The notes: generated by a model not told the origin, from the letters alone. Counted from the stretch's first letter, positions 37,301-48,018 are shown. The stretch is DNA of 64,000 nt from Ashinkailepas kermadecensis (GCA_034440615.1 JAOTOM010003924.1:62001-126000); one strand, 5' to 3'. Numbers and translations are program-made.

Positions 37301-40300
37301 AATCGGACAAGTGGAGAGGTTGGAGAATACAGTATTATATGCCTTGCAAATGTAGCACCAGCTGTTACTCCCGTATTCTGCCAGGGCATTGCTGGCCATA
37401 TTTTCCTTTTAGTAGACATTTAGTCGGATTGCTCGCTGGGTGTGGATTTACGTCCTGTGCTGAGCAGAGCATGTAGTCGGCCTGTGCTGAGCAGAGCATG
37501 TGGTCGGCCTGTGCTGAGCAGAGCATGTGGTAGGCCTGTGCTGAGCAGAGCATGTGGTAGGCCTGTGCTGAGCAGAGCATGTGGTCGGCCTGTGCTGAGC
37601 AGAGCATGTGGTCGGCCTGTGCTGAGCAGAGCATGTGGTCGGCCTGTGCTGAGCAGAGCATGTGGTCGGCCTGTGCTGAGCAGAGCATGTGGTCGGCCTG
37701 TGCTGAGCAGAGCATGTGGTCGGCCTGTGCTGAGCAGAGCATGTGGTCGGCCTGTGCTGAGCAGAGCATGTGGTCGGCCTGTGCTGAGCAGAGCATGTGG
37801 TCGGCCTGTGCTGAGCAGAGCATGCGGTCGACCTGTGCTGAGCAGAGCATGTGGTCGGCCTGTGCTGAGCAGAGCATGTGGTCGGCCTGTGCTGAGCAGA
37901 GCATGTGGTCGGCCTGTGCTGAGCAGAGCATGTGGTCGGCCTGTGCTGAGCAGAGCATGTGGTCGGCCTGTGCTGAGCAGAGCATGCGGTCGACCTGTGC
38001 TGAGCAGAGCATGTGGTCGGCCTGTGCTGAGCAGAGCATGTGGTCGGCCTGTGCTGAGCAGAGCATGTGGTCGGCCTGTGCTGAGCAGAGCATGTGGTCG
38101 GCCTGTGCTGAGCAGAGCATGCGGTCGACCTGTGCTGAGCAGAGCATGTGGTCGGCCTGTGCTGAGCAGAGCATGTGGTCGGCCTGTGCTGAGCAGAGCA
38201 TGTGGTCGGCCTGTGCTGAGCAGCCTTGGCCGCGCCACCAGATCCACCCGATCGAATGTTGACCAGAGTTCAACAGGCACTCGGAAGATATACGTTTTGT
38301 CATTGTCAGCTTCAGTGATTGAAAGCGCGATTCATGTTGGCTGGGTATTTGTGCTTCGGGACGCAGCGACCGCGTTGGTCATACACCGTCCGGAAACAAT
38401 TTATGTTGACTCACGAGAACTGTTGAACAGTGAATGAACCAAAGCTTGGTAGTCTTAGTATTGTTGTTTCCATAGATTGAGGATGGTAGGCAATTTGTAT
38501 TAACCTGTGTTTCAAGAATTGTATGGCAGCATATCAAAGTCTGTCAATACGAAAAGAACGTCGTGACGAGAGCCTAATTTTTAATTCATGTTCAGGGAGT
38601 GAACGAGATCTTCTAAGACGATAACTACCTATATGACCTTAATTGAACTTAATTTGGCACGGGAGGGGACACGTACAGCCCGGCGACAGACCCAAGATCC
38701 GAGGAATGGGAGGGGACACGTACGGCCCGGCGACGGACCCAAGATCCGGGGAATGGGAGGGGACACGTACGGCCCGGCGACAGACCCAAGATCCGAGGAA
38801 GGGGAGGGGACATGTACGGCCCGGCGACGGACCCAAGATCGGGGGAAGGGGAGGGGGACACGTACAGCCCGGCGACAGACCCGAGATCCGGGGAAGGGGA
38901 GGGGACATGTACGGCCCGGCGACGGACCCGAGATCGGGGGAAGGGGAGGAGACACGTACAGCCCGGCGACAGACCCGAGATCGGGGGAAGGGGAGCGGAC
39001 ATGTACAGCCCGGCGACAGACCCGAGATCGGGGGAAGAGGAGGGGACATGAACTGCCCGGCGACGCAGTGCACTGACGTCTTCGACATGGCTTCGGCGCT
39101 CTTCTCGTAACTGGTGTCCATCGTATTTGTTTTTTTTTATTGCTTCCGATGTAAATTAATACGTCATTCCGGAGGATCGAAGTTGGAAAGGATGGATGCT
39201 CACTATAGAAAAGATCGGTTGAGAAATCAAACTTCTGAATTATAATCGACAACACAAATGGAAACTAAATATACTTAAATTTTCCTTCATGACATTACCA
39301 ATATCATTGTCTCGGCTTCATAATGCGGTTTTGGGTTTATTGAATATGTACTGGTTGAGGAGATATCGCCGTTTTATTGAAACGGTTTCTGGTATGAAAT
39401 TTTTTTTGCATACCCGCCAACGCCAAACTGTTGATTGCACAGGCCTAAAATCTTGAATCGCGATCAAGGCATGAAATAACCCCGTAGAAGCGATTTCATC
39501 AAAATCTCTGAGGGGATGGTACGGAATCTTGCATTTTAAGCGGTTGAGCTGGCGAGTAATGACCCGCATATGTGACCGCTTCTGCTACACCGGTCTGACT
39601 CGTGTGACTCATCTTGTGGCAGCGACGTGGCATATGTGAGCTCGTCTTTTCAGTGATTTAACACGCACAGCCTCTTCTGTTGCGGTGACCTGATAGGTGT
39701 GACCACTTCACTTCCAAAACTCGACATTTACGATCCATTCTGTCACAGTGACATGGCATCCTTGTACGTCAGAGAACATGATTATTATTGCCATTGTAGT
39801 TGCAGTACTGGGTATTTGTGGCACGTCTGTCGCAGTGATCTGACAAATGGCCGTTCTGCTGCAGAGGCCTATCATTGTTGACCTCTCGGCCGCCATGACC
39901 TGACACATGTGACCCATTTTGCTGCACTGACACGCGACACCCCCTGCTGTGATGACCTCACGTGACACTCCGTCTGCCACAGTGGGCTGACATCTGACCT
40001 CTCCTGTCACAGTGACCAAGAACCCCTCTTGGGTGACGACCAGGCTGTGGACGCGACCCAAGCGGACATCGAGCAGTGTCTGGCCAAGGTACGACAGGTT
40101 GCCGAGTGGGAGAAAGCCACCCACTGGTACACTAACACGTGTCATGCAGAGTGCTGTTCATTCATGCCTTGTCAATACAAGGCATGAATGAACAGCATTC
40201 CGCATCCGCAGGTGGAGGCGGTGACCAGAATTATGAAGTTTCTCGTTTTCCATTAATCGTGACAATCACCACAGTGCATACTACACACCAGACTGTCACT

Positions 40301-43300
40301 GTTGTCTGGGTCTAGAATGCAAAAAAAAAACACGATCCTTTGTCGTGTTACCGTGCACCCTTTGTCGTGCGGTGACTAGTATACAACTACTGTCATCAGT
40401 GCGAATATGCATCAATCTACCCTCACTAATCAACCGGTATTAATTTTTTCTATCGATATATTTTGGTTGAGCGGTGTGAGTTTTCGGTTAATTTACTCTA
40501 TGCACCACCCTAGTTCTGTTTTAATGCGGTTAGTTATTTCGTCCTGCGCTTAGCAATACGAAAACTAAGCCAGCGTAGACTGGCATGCTCACGGGCGAAA
40601 ATACCCGGGCCGGTATTGTTCCTATCAAAGTGTATATGATATATCAGTGTATTTACTTCTCACTCATGACCACGAATAGTCGTGTATTTGCACTTGCACG
40701 CACCCGTGTATAGCCCAAACGACTTATTCCCTTCATGACCCTTTCTCGTAATAATGAAACTTCATGTTCCTTTTCTCATCCCTGTACTTGCATTCAACGT
40801 ATTTCAGCGATCGCCTGACCCAGCTGAATCAATCAGTCTGGTGTTGCTGGGATGATGGGAAAGGTAGCCCAATTTCTGGGGCATATGTCGCTGTTTTTGG
40901 ACGAGGCAACTATGCTGCATGACGTGAGGGCGGTGTAATTCGGTGTAACACCGAATATGAAAGGTATCGACCTGTGCAAGGTCATATACTGCGAGCAGTT
41001 AACCTTGGTCGGTGCTGCTGATGTCGCCCGCCCCCTCTCGGCCTGGTCAGCCTTCCCTGCTCCATCCCCGATTTCTTTCGCTGCAGCGGTAGAAACCTAA
41101 CAGAAACTGTACGCCTGTACAAATGCCTTCTTTGCCCCAGGTGTGATGCGACGCAAACATCTGTTCGCACCTGGTGCACCGTATTGTTGAGGAAATTAAT
41201 CAGCTGACGCCTGGTTACCGCGTGGTCTGCCGGTGTGCAGGTGTTTTTCGGTTACGTCGTAGGTCGCGGTTGATATTTAGCATGCAACCAACACGTGTGG
41301 TCCTGGGCACTCGTCTTCAGAGCAGATGCTGCCCGTCACAGGTCCCGAATTCGCAACCGAGCCAGCCCGGCTCGGCTGCCCGGTCTGCTGATTATCTAAA
41401 TTATTTCTGGACACGGTTCCGTGACCGCGAGATCATTACCGTCGCAGCCCGGCAGCAGCCAGCTGTACCTTCCCTACAGTGAAAAATCCCGCATGCGCAA
41501 AGACTCGAACTCTGAGCCTAGATTTGGAATCGCAGACGGATAGTATGTCAAGCGTGATTTTCAGCTTGGCGTCACATGTGAATATACGTTTTCAATTTTC
41601 ACATCGAACATGTCGATATCAATTTCTCGGCGAATGATAGCAGTTTTGTATTTTCATAAAAACCGGTACATTTCGGGCCGTACGGCATTCGGCAGCGCTG
41701 CGCAAACCTGTCGCGGACTTGCAGAATTATGTTAGCTGCATTAGATTATTCTGCAGCTCTACAATGAATTGAAATAATGAATTGAAATTTATAAGAATGC
41801 AAACGTTGGCTAGCAGCAAATTATTGGACTGAAAGTGCATATTTTTGGTGGTGTTTTCCGCTCAAGTTCCGCATTTCGCCACACCACAGCCGAAGGTGAT
41901 GTGGCGAAACCGGTGTAACCGGTGTTGCCGTAGCCTGTGACTGGTGTTGCCGTGGCATGTGACCGGTGTTGCCGTGGTATGTGGCCGGTGTTGCCGTGGT
42001 CTGTAGCCGGTGTTGCCGTAGCCTGTGACCGGTGTTGCCGTGACCTGTGACCGGTGCTGCCGTGGCATGTGACCGGTGTTGCCGTGGTATGTCACCGGTG
42101 TTGCCGTAGCCTGTAACCGGTGTTCCCGTGGCCTGTGACCGGTGTTTCCGTGGTTTGTGACCGGTGTTGCCGTAGTCTGTGACCGGTGTTGCCGTGGTAT
42201 GTGGCCGGTGTTGCCGTGGTATGTCACCGGTGTTGCCGTAGCCTGTAACCGGTGTTCCCGTGGCCTGTGACCGGTGTTTCCGTGGTTTGTGACCGGTGTT
42301 GCCGTAGTCTGTGACCGGTGTTGCCGTGGTATGTGGCCGGTGTTGCCGTGGTCTGTGGCCGGTGTTGCCGTAGCCTGTGACCGGTGCTGACGTGACCTGT
42401 GACCGGTGCTGACGTGACCTGTGACCGGTGCTGTCGTGACCTGTGACCGGTGCTGCCGTAGCCTGTGACCGGTGCTGACGTGACCTGTGACCGGTGCTGT
42501 CGTGACCTGTGACCGGTGCTGCTGCCGCCAGCTGTCGACCGCCAATGAGCTGATGTCGGAGCTGTCGTCGGCGCAGCCGCCGGGCGCCGCGGTGACGCAC
42601 ACACTGCAGCGACACCGCGACATCCTGCAGGACTACCGGCACGAGTTCGGCCGCACCAAGAGCGCGCTGGACGCCAGCCGCGACCGCGCCCAGCTGCTGG
42701 CCACCAGCGGCGACGGGTGCGGACCCAGCCCGGCCGAGCCCGGACTGACCCAGTCCGGCCCAGACCAGACCGGCCCGGCCCAGCCCGGCCAGGCCGGGCC
42801 AGGCCAGGCCCAGACCAGACCAGACCAGACCAGACCAGACCAGACCAGACCAGACCAGGCCGTCCCAGACCAGGCCAACCCGGCCCGGCCCGGCCCGGCC
42901 CAGCCCAGCCCAGCCCAGCCCAGCCCAGCCCAGACCAGCCCAGACCAGACCAGCCCAGCCCAGCCCAGCCCAGCCAAGTCCAGCCCAGTCAAGCCCAGCC
43001 CAGTCAAGCCCAGCCCAGTCAAGCCCAGACCAGCCCAGCCCAGCCAAGTCCAGCCCAGTCCAGTCCAGCCCAGCCCAGCCCAGCCCAGCCCAGCCAAGTC
43101 CAGTCCAGTCCAAGCCCAGTCTAGTCCAGCCCAGCCCAGTCCAGTCCAGTCCAGCCCAGCCCAGCCCAGCCCAGCCCAGCCCAGCCCAGCCCAGCCCAGC
43201 CCAGCCCAGCCCAGCCCAGCCCAGCCCAGCCCAGCCCAGTCCAGTCCAGTCCAGTCCAGTCCAGCCCAGCCCAGCCCAGCCAAGTCCAGTCCAGTCCAAG

Positions 43301-43376
43301 CCCAGTCTAGTCCAGCCCAGCCCAGTCCAGTCCAGTCCAGTCTAGTCCAGTCCAGTCCAGCCCAGCCCAGCCCAGA

Positions 43377-43407
<31 letters not shown>

Positions 43408-46400
43408 CGGCCCAACCCAGACCAGCCCGGCCCGGCCCGGCCGCCATTGCCAGCTGGCCGGTGTACAGCCGTGACTGCGCCGTGTTTGCCATGTTTGGTG
43501 TGCGGTTTCCATGGGTTCTGTCGGGACCGGATTGATTTCCCCAGGCAGCCATTGGTTTTTCTCGAAAATTGGTGGGACGTGCCCAGGGCTGGATTTATAT
43601 TTGAAAGCCCGGGATTGGGAGAGGATAATTTACCGTCCAATGTATCCGGAGAGGATAATTCTCCGTCTTACATCATGCACCCCTTTTCCACTTTTTTACC
43701 TTGGGAATGATTTTGGTTTGTAATTTAGGATCGATGTGTCTATGGATGACAAGTACAACAAAAGCAATCCATGAGCGTGAGATATAGTCCTCGTTTTCTT
43801 GCAAAACTATACATTGTACTTCTATTGAACGAAACTCCTCTGCTTAAGCTCACACGGGTTGGATTATTCTTATTGCATTTTCGATTTCAAAAAGTACCTT
43901 TCAGTCTTCCAGCAAGACAAGGGAGGTTTTTGAGAGATAGTAACGTTCTGGATGAAAAGAATCCCTGAGATGGCTGTTTTTCCAGCCGTGAACATACCAC
44001 TTACTGAATACTGAATCGACATCGTCAATCAAAACGTCTTATCATCCTGCTTCTAAATATGTGTTTAGGCAGTCTTCACAACTATTTTATAACAATATCT
44101 TCTTGGTAGCTAGCATGCGCATAGTCAGTACTACCAGTGTTAAAATAATATGTGTGAGATGTCGAAACGAGTACAATAGGATGTCGAAATTTGTCATGGA
44201 AGCATGCCAATTAAAATATTGTTGCAGTCCCTGAAAGTCAATTTTGAGCTAATGGTATAGTGATAAGTGCACGCTTTCATTGAATTTGGGGAACACCTAA
44301 TATAGGGATAACTATGATATCAGTAACGATTGCAATGCCATGGTATCAACATTGCTTAACAGACCACATCATAGATAATCTCTCTACCTGGAATTGTGTT
44401 ACAAGATGCTTGTGTATCATAATCCACAATGATAAGTATATGCATGATACAAACGAAATACTCTTAAACAAGTCATGGAGACTTCATCAGCACAAATTAA
44501 CGAGCACGATGTCGATACGTCCTTGGAAAGGATGTCTATTCAGTGCGCAGAATGTGGTACAATCGACCCTATTTCACGAATAATTTATCACTATTACTTA
44601 CGGATCATTAATGCCGGACCTAGTAGTGCAATTCCAGTTAATGTGAGCCTATGATGTGTGCTATATGACCTATAGGAACTTGTGACGTGGTTCGTTATAC
44701 AACAGCGGTTGATAGTATCGCCGTTATCAGGGGCGGATCAAAGATGGGGAGGACACAGGGCATGTGTCCCCATGAAAAGGTGCTCGAGTGCACAGCTCCG
44801 GGGGTGCTCGAGTGAACCGGTTGAGTTTTTCAGCTAAAGAATTGGCCTCTGGCCGATTTATAGGGTGGGATCAGACCGGTCAGGAAATGACGTTAAACCG
44901 GATGGGTGCCCTCTTTCGAATGGTTATGTGCCGCCACTAGCCTGGTCAATGCCTAGGGTGGGGTCAGATCGGTCAGGAGCTGACGTCTGATTGGAGCGGC
45001 TTTCCCTGTCGGCTGATCAGCGCGGCCGCTAACCCTGCCATTGCCTTTCAGCTCTCGGTACAAGAACGGGCGGCTGAACAGAAGACTCGACCACCTGCTC
45101 AAGGAGCACCAACACATCAGCAAGTGAGTGGTGGTCTCGGAGGTACGGCGCCCTCCGTGATCGACTGTACGCCGCGTTTTAGAGAGCTGTTGTGCGGGAG
45201 TGTCGCCCAGGGAGTGTGCTGTCTTTTGCCGGTGGTCTCACGGTCTCAGATTTCTTCGGGGAGCTACCTGTTAAGTAGGATATGAGTGTCTGCTATCACA
45301 ATGGCTGCAAACAAAAAGAGATTTGCTCTTCCTATTACAATATTACACTCAATCATTGGGCACACACCGGACCTTCGACACCTTCGAAAATATTTCGATT
45401 TCTCAACTTTCTGACACCGTACAAAGCCACGTCGAATGACACCCACTTGATGTAAATTTAAACCATAGGGACGAAACGCGAAGGACTTTGAAAAATTCAA
45501 CCTAACCTTTGACGTTGAGATTTGACCTTGATATGTTCCGATTTGAAATGTTGCTCGGGGTTCACCACGGGTTATCGCTTGATACTGTATTTGGGTAGGT
45601 TGGGTGGAAACGGAAAAAATAGACGAGGAGACCGGAGAAATCAGCTTCACCTTTAACCGTCGAAATTATTTCGATCTCTCAACTTCCTGATACAGTGAAA
45701 CAAGCCACGTGAAATGACTCCCGTGCCATGAAACTTGTAGGCATAGCGACCAAACGCGAGGCCATCGAAGAATTCTGGGCGCTGGATAACTAGTAGTTCA
45801 GGCACCCGTAAGCCCAAATAAACGAACAAGCCATCGAAGAAGTCAAACTAACTTTTTGCCTGAAGTTTAACTTTGGCATGCACCGGTTTGAAATGTTGCT
45901 CCAGGGTTGACCACGGGCTATCGCTTGGTACGAAATTTTGGTCGGTTTGGGTGGAAACGGAAAACGCGAAGCGACCGAAGAAATCAGTTTGACTTTGACC
46001 TTGACAAATTATTAGATTTCTCAACGTTTGGATACCGCACAAGCCACATCGAATGACGCCCATTTGATGGAAATTGAAGTGACAGCGACCGAACCCCGCG
46101 TTCGGTCGCTGTCGCTTCAATATCGCCATCTAATAAATCAAGCTAACCTTTGACCTTGATATGTTCCGGTTTGAAATGTTGCACAAGGGTTCATCACGGG
46201 CTATCGTTTGATACCGGATTTGAGCAGGTTTAGGTGAAAACGAAAAATGCGAGGTGACCGAAGAAACCAGTTTGCGTTGAACCTTGCGTTTGTGGTAAGG
46301 AATCGAGCGATCATAACCCGTCGCTGAGCGTGAATACGGATTTGTATCTGGCGAACTCGTCGCCGAGTACGTGTGCACTCGAGAATACTAAGGGACGTCT

Positions 46401-47683
46401 TTTCCTCTCAAGGGGCGCCTATTCCTCAAAGAGGCGCCTTTGGCTGGAAAAAAAAATCCGTTGAATGGAGAGGGAGGTGGTGACCTCTAAGCCCCCCGGT
46501 GGAACGCCACTTTTCCATGAATGGTGGTAGGGAGGGGTGGACGCATGCTCCTCGGTGCCTCCCCCTCCCAGTATCTGCCCCTGGCGCAATGCAACATTGA
46601 CAATTGGGCGCAACTTTCCCTGGCCCGCGCACACGCCCTCTCTAAGCTAGACGGAGCGTGTGCAAGCTAGCGATGCCAACACCAAGTGTGCTCAAGGCTG
46701 CCCAAATTAAATGTGTTTCTAGTGAACTTGCAGACATAGTCGGGAATCACTCAAACATGCCGCGCTGTGTTCTGTGCAGTGTATCCACTTGATTGGGTAA
46801 CCTCCCTGCTGTATTGTGTGCATGTTAGATGATGGGTTAATGCAGGCGCATCCAGTTTTTCTTAGCTGTAGATGTTACGTTAAAATGTTTGTCAATAGTT
46901 GTTTGTTCACACATAAAAATGGTTCCTTCAACCAAATTCAACAGCTCTAGTTGGGATTAAACTTTTCACGCGTCCCGAAATCTATATCTATGTACCCGCA
47001 TTGTATTTTTCTCATCCCTGACATTTTTTGTTACATCGGAGACCTAATTCAAAGTCAATTTGAGAAAACTGCCAACCGGTCACTACATGAGAGGTCAGAT
47101 CATCCAATGCACAACTGAGGAAGCGTTCGTCGTGACGTGGTATTGTCATCAATGGACCGGTTGCAGGAAATCTATCGGTTGGTCGGATTAGCGCCCCGGG
47201 GACACAACCTTATTTTTTAGTTTTCTGCCACGGTTTCTGTATAGCGTACTTGTGCGGAAGCATCGCAGAACGCTCACCTGCTAACTCGTGATAAATAGCT
47301 GCTTCGCAGTTATATGTGCTAGGGGTACTTCGTCCGTGTATTAGCGTTTTGAGCCATACCTTTCGATGCTGCGCGAGCCATGCTGCACAGGCACGCACGC
47401 CAACCCGACCCAGAGCGGCACTAACCTGATGCATCCGGCCGGCAGCTCGGACCGACTGATCGACGAGCAGATCGCCATCGCGATGGAGACTCGCGACCAC
47501 CTGAGCGGACAGCACGCCACGTTCAAGGCCATCCAGACGCGCGTCAACGACCTGGCGCACCGGTTCCCCATGATCAACAGCCTGGTGCAGCGCATCCAGC
47601 TGCGCAAGCGTCGCGACTCGCTCGTCATCGGCGTCGTGGTCGGCCTGTGCCTGATCTTCTTCATCTGGTACCTCTTCGGGTGA
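31230..47683 (+). CDS. GOSR1: Golgi SNAP receptor complex member 1 (GS28/GOSR1), complete, 6 coding exons
   Basis: GOSR1 is a tail-anchored Golgi Qb-SNARE acting in ER-to-Golgi and intra-Golgi vesicle fusion with syntaxin-5 partners. Coding exons 31292-31319, 33072-33177, 40013-40088, 42532-42716, 45052-45123 and 47446-47683 join in phase to 705 bases, 234 residues plus stop (human about 250). Diagnostic stretches are [60 protein letters not shown] (SNARE motif start), [19 protein letters not shown] and a C-terminal membrane anchor ([19 protein letters not shown]). The 5' untranslated part starts at an acceptor at 31230, so a non-coding exon lies upstream. Introns 2-5 hold minisatellites and MITEs. 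Confidence 0.95.
31695..32190 (-). mobile_element. MITE-like dispersed repeat, copy 2 (reverse), GOSR1 intron 1
   Basis: Reverse complement of the family at 11812-12275: ATATACCACTTAC and GAATCGACATCC on the left, CATCTCACACCTGACGAGA on the right. Confidence 0.7.
32633..32768. other. Homopolymer-ridden anomalous segment, possible base-call artefact
   Basis: Runs of G (8), T (8), C (5), A (16) and C (13) within 136 bases, with otherwise odd composition between normal sequence in GOSR1 intron 1. It reads like low-quality consensus. Confidence 0.55.
33072..33177 (+). CDS. GOSR1: GOSR1 coding exon 2
   Basis: Encodes [20 protein letters not shown] and [15 protein letters not shown], the conserved N-terminal helix. 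Acceptor GGCAG, donor GTACGT, phase 1 in, phase 2 out. Confidence 0.95.
33280..33800. repeat. Degenerate GACAGGAGACCCC-type tandem repeat (GOSR1 intron 2)
   Basis: Loosely conserved units of about 30 bp around CAACAGGAGACCCC and TTGGTCGCGACA, starting about 100 bases after the exon 2 donor. Includes a 10-C run at 33391. Confidence 0.7.
34090..34815. repeat. Minisatellite, unit about 63-66 bp, about 10 copies (GOSR1 intron 2)
   Basis: Unit words are CTCGTGTCCCGTCTGTGCGG, TCCGACGGCTGGTGGCTGTG and GGGTGGTCGGTGGCCGG, with truncated variants at 34345-34420 and 34545-34600. Open frames on both strands are by-products. Confidence 0.92.
35655..35735 (+). mobile_element. SINE 3' fragment (GOSR1 intron 2)
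   Basis: GGTGAGAGGCAGGCGATGCC and GTGCGTCGTAAAGCCACAAC match the body and tail of the SINE at 2480-2640. Confidence 0.55.
35740..37440. other. Intronic spacer (GOSR1 intron 2), nothing recognised
   Basis: No conserved coding block, tandem array or recognisable element on either strand. Confidence 0.5.
37455..38222. repeat. Minisatellite, unit 27 bp, about 28 copies (GOSR1 intron 2)
   Basis: Unit GGCCTGTGCTGAGCAGAGCA followed by TGTGGTC, nearly uniform. The variant GCGGTCGACC recurs at about 37822, 37984 and 38119, six and five units apart. Because 27 is divisible by 3 and the unit lacks stops, several frames are open; none is a real protein. Confidence 0.95.
38655..39060. repeat. Minisatellite, unit about 45 bp, about 9 copies (GOSR1 intron 2)
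   Basis: Units contain GGGGACACGTACAGCCCGGC and GACAGACCCAAGATCCG. Open frames on both strands are repeat by-products. Confidence 0.92.
40013..40088 (+). CDS. GOSR1: GOSR1 coding exon 3
   Basis: Encodes [20 protein letters not shown] followed by QCLAK, matching the family TPLLNG...EIEQLLARL segment. Acceptor TGTCACAG, donor GTACGA, phase 2 in, phase 0 out. Confidence 0.88.
40153..40196. repeat. Perfect 20-bp hairpin with 4-base loop (GOSR1 intron 3)
   Basis: Arm GCTGTTCATTCATGCCTTGT (40153-40172), loop CAAT, and exact inverse arm 40177-40196, about 65 bases after the exon 3 donor. Confidence 0.95.
41905..42528. repeat. Minisatellite, unit 22 bp, about 28 copies, ending at the exon-4 acceptor of GOSR1
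   Basis: Unit GTGACCGGTGTTGCCGTGGC plus two bases, with a longer-range duplication of several units (about 42060-42180 and 42180-42300). The array runs into GCTGCTGCCGCCAG, the exon 4 acceptor. Confidence 0.93.
42532..42716 (+). CDS. GOSR1: GOSR1 coding exon 4
   Basis: Encodes [20 protein letters not shown], then [20 protein letters not shown], the most conserved GOSR1 block, to LLATSGD. Acceptor CCGCCAG, donor GTGCGG, phase 0 in, phase 2 out. Both edges are directly flanked by minisatellites. Confidence 0.95.
42760..43440. repeat. Pentanucleotide-type array CCAGM/CCAGT starting at the exon-4 donor of GOSR1
   Basis: Almost pure CCAGC, CCAGA and CCAGT units starting about 45 bases after the donor, with blocks repeated at longer range (42960-43130 resembles 43260-43330). 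Confidence 0.93.
43985..44590 (+). mobile_element. MITE-like dispersed repeat, copy 3, with inverted ends (GOSR1 intron 4)
   Basis: The left end (ATACCACTTACTGAATACTG, then AATCGACATC) is inverted at the right end (GATGTCGATAC ... TCAGTGCGCAGAATGTGGTA). The interior matches copies 1 and 2 (GTGAGATGTCGAAACGAGT; GATAATC...ACCTGGAATTG). No coding frame. Confidence 0.68.
44729..44945 (+). mobile_element. Putative hAT-type MITE (GOSR1 intron 4)
   Basis: Starts CAGGGGCGGATCAAAGATGG, an end type common among hAT MITEs, and may end near TGCCGCCACTAG, a partial inverse. Confidence 0.45.
45052..45123 (+). CDS. GOSR1: GOSR1 coding exon 5
   Basis: Encodes [20 protein letters not shown] followed by HIS, matching the family NNRRTELFLKEHDHL stretch. 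Acceptor TTTCAG, donor GTGAGT, phase 2 in and out. Confidence 0.92.
45773..45829 (+). mobile_element. 57-bp SINE-tail insertion with 12-bp target-site duplication
   Basis: GCCATCGAAGAA flanks it exactly at 45761-45772 and 45830-45841. The insert ends in CGTAAGCCCAAATAAACGAA, like the SINE tail at 800-817; it is strongly 5' truncated. Confidence 0.85.
46073..46121. repeat. 22-bp near-perfect hairpin with 5-base loop (GOSR1 intron 5)
   Basis: Arms 46073-46094 and 46100-46121 pair with one mismatch; core GACAGCGACCGAAC, loop CCCGC. It lies at a junction between units of the 300-bp repeat. Confidence 0.93.
46400..46578 (-). mobile_element. Putative hAT-type MITE (GOSR1 intron 5)
   Basis: Read on the minus strand it begins CAGGGGCAGATACTGGGAGG, matching the end type at 44729 and 24524. 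The other end is unclear. Confidence 0.4.
46640..47440. other. Intronic spacer (GOSR1 intron 5), nothing recognised
   Basis: No repeat array or coding block recognised before the exon 6 acceptor at 47443-47445. Confidence 0.5.
47446..47683 (+). CDS. GOSR1: GOSR1 last coding exon: SNARE motif and membrane anchor
   Basis: Encodes residues about 157-234: [20 protein letters not shown], then [19 protein letters not shown], and a hydrophobic tail ending WYLFG before TGA at 47681. The Gln in HLSGQHATF is the candidate zero-layer residue of the SNARE bundle. Acceptor GGCAG. Confidence 0.95.
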
Positions 47684-48012
47684 GCCGCCGCCGGAGGCGC
47701 AAGTTGAGCGGAAGGTCGCTGTAAGCGATGGCGCCACCATCGCTGCAGCGTCTGATGCTGTGGGCCCTGGCGCGCAGCGGACCTCTGCGGAGCAGCTGGC
47801 GCAGTGGTGCGGTGCTCCTGGTGGAGCGGGTTTGGCGCGGCAAGATACACCGAGTGGACCACTGACCGGCCCCGAAAAATGCGAACTGTTATTGGATCAC
47901 GCGGACTGCAGAAGTGTGTTACGGATCATGGACTGCATCCGTTGTGATGATGCGTGTGAATATCGATCGGTGGTGCATCGGAAATTGTGATGGATATTTT
48001 ACGTGTACACCT

Positions 48013-48018
48013 AATAAA
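48013..48018 (+). promoter_or_regulatory. Poly(A) signal of GOSR1
   Basis: AATAAA 330 bases after the GOSR1 stop, the first canonical signal downstream. Confidence 0.75.

Larger units (their letters stand above)
45390..46290. repeat. Tandem repeat, unit about 300 bp, about 3 copies (GOSR1 intron 5)
   Basis: Units share TTTCGATTTCTCAACTTTCTG, CCTTGATATGTTCCG, TTTGAAATGTTGC and CACGGGCTATCGCTTG words at about 45390, 45665 and 46010, with a partial fourth from 46140. A SINE piece and a hairpin interrupt it. Confidence 0.85.

Noticed and set aside
37365..38437. Several open frames of 230-330 codons on both strands
   Set aside because: They are translations of a stop-free 27-bp tandem repeat; the same occurs in most frames and no family is recognised.
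41821..43710. Long Gly-Trp-Ala-Gly-Leu and Pro-Ser-Gln repeat frames
   Set aside because: They arise from 22-bp and 5-bp repeats around GOSR1 exon 4; the plus-strand frame contains the genuine exon but reads through both splice sites.
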